Position numbers and translations under genes: made by a program
The notes under the pieces: generated by a model
Seen by the model: only the letters and a program-made list of their open reading frames with translations
The model's database searches: none
Told to the model about the DNA's origin: nothing
Part shown: positions 62,180-64,000 of the stretch, one piece after another
Numbering within the stretch: position 1 is the first letter of the stretch
How the letters are laid out: every line of letters starts with the position of its first letter
DNA from: Tetraselmis striata
Taxonomy: Eukaryota > Chlorophyta > Chlorodendrophyceae > Chlorodendrales > Chlorodendraceae
Length of the DNA stretch: 64,000 nt
Direction of reading: 5' to 3'
Assembly: GCA_006384855.1 (NCBI GenBank)
Contig: VCJN01001228.1
Location: 62,001 to 126,000 of the forward strand

Positions 62180-64000
62180 TCAGTGATGCTGGTCGCCAGC
62201 GCACGCCTCGGTGTGGAAGTGAATTGACGCCACGGAGTGACGCCACTCAGCTCGCAGTTCTCGCTCTCGCAGCTCGTTGTCGCGGAAGACCGCGAGCCAC
62301 AGGGTTGATCGGCGCGTAGTGCGGTTACGCTGCATGTCGCCGGCAATAATGTGGAGCCGCCCACAGTCGCCTAGATGCCGTAGCCACTGCATGCGCGGGG
62401 AAGGTCCCTGCGCGATGTAGAAGATTGGTACTTGCACGAAAAGGATGTCCGCGCATGACGCCATGATTGGCAGCGCCAGATCAAGTAGTTGGAACCACGG
62501 GGAGGTCACCACTATGAAAGGGGCCTCTAACCGGGGCTGTGTTGTCATCATCGTTGTCGTCATCGTCGTTGTCATCATCGTCGTCATCGCCACGGTTGCG
62601 GTTACATCGCGAGCGCACTGGTACACAAAGGATTCCAGCGCGTCCTCGCACATCTCAGTTTGGTACACCGGATTGAAGTCGTTGTTGATCACTGTCGCAC
62701 CGCACGGCCGCAAGGCCTCAGCGGTGCTGCCATGTCCCGCCCACGGATCAAAGATTACTCGGCCGCGCCAACTGATCACGTTGGCTAGCGCAGCGTACTC
62801 GCTCACTTGGTTACTGATTGCCGGTAGATAGTCATTGGCTGCTTGAAGGTTGTTCATCGTTCTTGTCACAGTTGCTGGGTGCCAGGCGCCAGGCATGCCC
62901 CAGTTCAGTCTTGCTGCCACTGCCGCTCTTGTCGGCTGCAAAGGCGGGGCAGGGTCTTGAATCTCCTCGTCGCTGTCGTCGTTGTCACTGATTGTTGTGG
63001 CGGCTAAAGCCACCGATGTCCACTGTGCCGGCAACGCTGCGTCATCAGCGCTGCACTCCGCACACCGCCATGCCCCCCGCGGCACACGTGCCACAGGTGG
63101 CTGATGACACAACTTGTGCCAGCCTCGTTCACAGTCTTCGCAGATGATGATCGGGTTGCGCTGGGTGCTGACGCGCCCGTCGCACTCCTCGCACGCCATA
63201 TTTGGGTCTTCAAATCCTGCCGGCAACACCACGTATGGAACGGCGCACCGCGCCAGCTCCTCAACGCGCACGCACGCCGTGTCGCCGTCAGCTCCTTGGA
63301 TGACCACCACTCCGTTGTCGTTCACCTCGTAAACCTTGTAGACAGCCGGTCGCACTCGTGGATCGAGCGCGTCTTGCTGCCGCTGTTGCACGTAGACGAA
63401 GTCGCCGGGGCTGAAGCGTTGCACTCCGGGCGCCACCAACCCCGCGCGCCTCCTGCGATAGCGCATCACTTCACGATGCTGCGCCGCCTCCACGTTGTGC
63501 ATCGCCGTCGGCACCATGAGCGCCAAACGCTCCGCGCGCACTGTCATCAGCTCCCACATGCCCTCCGGGCTGTTGAAGTCCACGGCGCTCTCCTCAAAGA
63601 GCGCTCTCGCCTGCGCGGGAAACACGGGTGCCCTGCCGTACACCAACTCGTATGGGCTGTACCTGGTGCTGGCTTGCTTGCTGCAACGGTAGCCCAGCTC
63701 GATGGAGGGCAGAAAAGTGTCCCACACGACGCGCTTGCCGGGCTGAACCACATAGCGCATCAGTGCCTCCTTGACTGTTTTCACCATCCCTTCCGCCAAC
63801 CCATTGGGCTGCGGATGATAGGGCAGCGGCTTCGGATGATCGATGTCATGCTCCACGAGAAGCTCGTGGAACTCGCCGCTGAACTCGGTACCGCCGTCGG
63901 TACACACCTCGCCTGGCGCCGCGAAACGCGCCAGCACTCTCTCTTGAAAGGCTTGTCGTATGTTGGCTGCCTCCTTGGTGCGCAGCGGCACCAACTCCAC
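62180..64000 (-). CDS. Ty3-type polyprotein, 3' part: integrase, PHD finger, methyltransferase-like tail (cut by window edge)
   Basis: 606 codons, open to the window edge. Integrase core: CTDGGTEFSGEF (Asp35), PYHPQPNGLAEG (Glu70), then the GYRCSKQASTRYSPYELVYG region typical of Ty3/gypsy. A linker with FSPGDFVYVQQR follows (about 196-207), resembling the C-terminal GPF/Y-type region. Residues 270-316 form a C4HC3 PHD finger (CEEC, ICEDCERGWHKLCHQPP, GAWRCAEC). Residues 409-445 hold a SAM-binding-like motif I (VIFDPWAGHGSTAEAL) and an acidic strand end (INNDFNP). Met/Thr repeats at 472-487 precede VVTSPWFQLLDLALP (497-511), a motif-IV-like sequence lacking one Pro. PHD fingers often read histone tails, so chromatin-targeted integration is plausible. 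RT and protease must lie beyond 64000. Confidence 0.85.
   Translation of the reverse strand: MELVPLRTKEAANIRQAFQERVLARFAAPGEVCTDGGTEFSGEFHELLVEHDIDHPKPLPYHPQPNGLAEGMVKTVKEALMRYVVQPGKRVVWDTFLPSIELGYRCSKQASTRYSPYELVYGRAPVFPAQARALFEESAVDFNSPEGMWELMTVRAERLALMVPTAMHNVEAAQHREVMRYRRRRAGLVAPGVQRFSPGDFVYVQQRQQDALDPRVRPAVYKVYEVNDNGVVVIQGADGDTACVRVEELARCAVPYVVLPAGFEDPNMACEECDGRVSTQRNPIIICEDCERGWHKLCHQPPVARVPRGAWRCAECSADDAALPAQWTSVALAATTISDNDDSDEEIQDPAPPLQPTRAAVAARLNWGMPGAWHPATVTRTMNNLQAANDYLPAISNQVSEYAALANVISWRGRVIFDPWAGHGSTAEALRPCGATVINNDFNPVYQTEMCEDALESFVYQCARDVTATVAMTTMMTTTMTTTMMTTQPRLEAPFIVVTSPWFQLLDLALPIMASCADILFVQVPIFYIAQGPSPRMQWLRHLGDCGRLHIIAGDMQRNRTTRRSTLWLAVFRDNELRERELRAEWRHSVASIHFHTEACAGDQHH

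Overview
This is a nuclear window from an intron-bearing photosynthetic eukaryote, most likely a green alga. The basis is a five-exon STAY-GREEN (Mg-dechelatase) gene next to a nine-exon organellar presequence protease gene, both with GT-AG introns. A prasinophyte such as a Cymbomonas- or Pyramimonas-like alga would fit the repeat-rich, homopolymer-rich style, but that placement is only a guess. There are no rRNA genes, no convincing tRNA genes, no operons and no CRISPR arrays.

Layout. 0-13.2 kb is host gene space: PreP on + (85-7021) and SGR on - (13175-9855), convergent and separated by 2.8 kb of microsatellite-bearing DNA. 14.5-17.6 kb is a tyrosine-recombinase element bounded by two identical 188-bp direct repeats, with a Gly/Arg-tailed ORF and no reverse transcriptase. 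20.4-22.9 kb holds a broken DIRS-like RT/RNase H and a second TE-like ORF. Tandem arrays lie at 23.4-24.7 kb (190-bp unit) and 29.2-30.0 kb (about 227-bp unit). 30.7-32.4 kb is a secreted-type protein made of three nearly identical 154-residue Cys-rich domains. 32.5-38.4 kb is mostly gene-free. 38.4-45.2 kb contains a zinc-finger/Tudor-like gene running into a 30-bp minisatellite, a piggyBac-like C-terminal ORF, a foldback satellite and small basic ORFs. 45.8-56.4 kb is a nest of copies of one unrecognised element family, with a dead DIRS recombinase, a 25-bp minisatellite, a second locus of the 30-bp minisatellite and a 190-bp satellite. 56.6-59.4 kb has another zinc-finger/Tudor-like gene and hAT transposase remains. 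62.2-64.0 kb is the 3' part of a Ty3-type polyprotein whose integrase is followed by a PHD finger and a SAM-methyltransferase-like tail.

How it fits together. Only PreP, SGR and perhaps the Cys-rich secreted gene look like host genes. PreP degrades cleaved targeting peptides in plastid and mitochondrion, and SGR starts chlorophyll a breakdown. Everything from 13 kb on is dominated by mobile DNA. The most unusual items are the integrase-PHD-methyltransferase-like polyprotein, a second copy of its terminal module inside an unrelated element at 52 kb, the RT-less recombinase element with identical direct repeats, and sense-strand C tracts that often sit just downstream of 5' splice sites.
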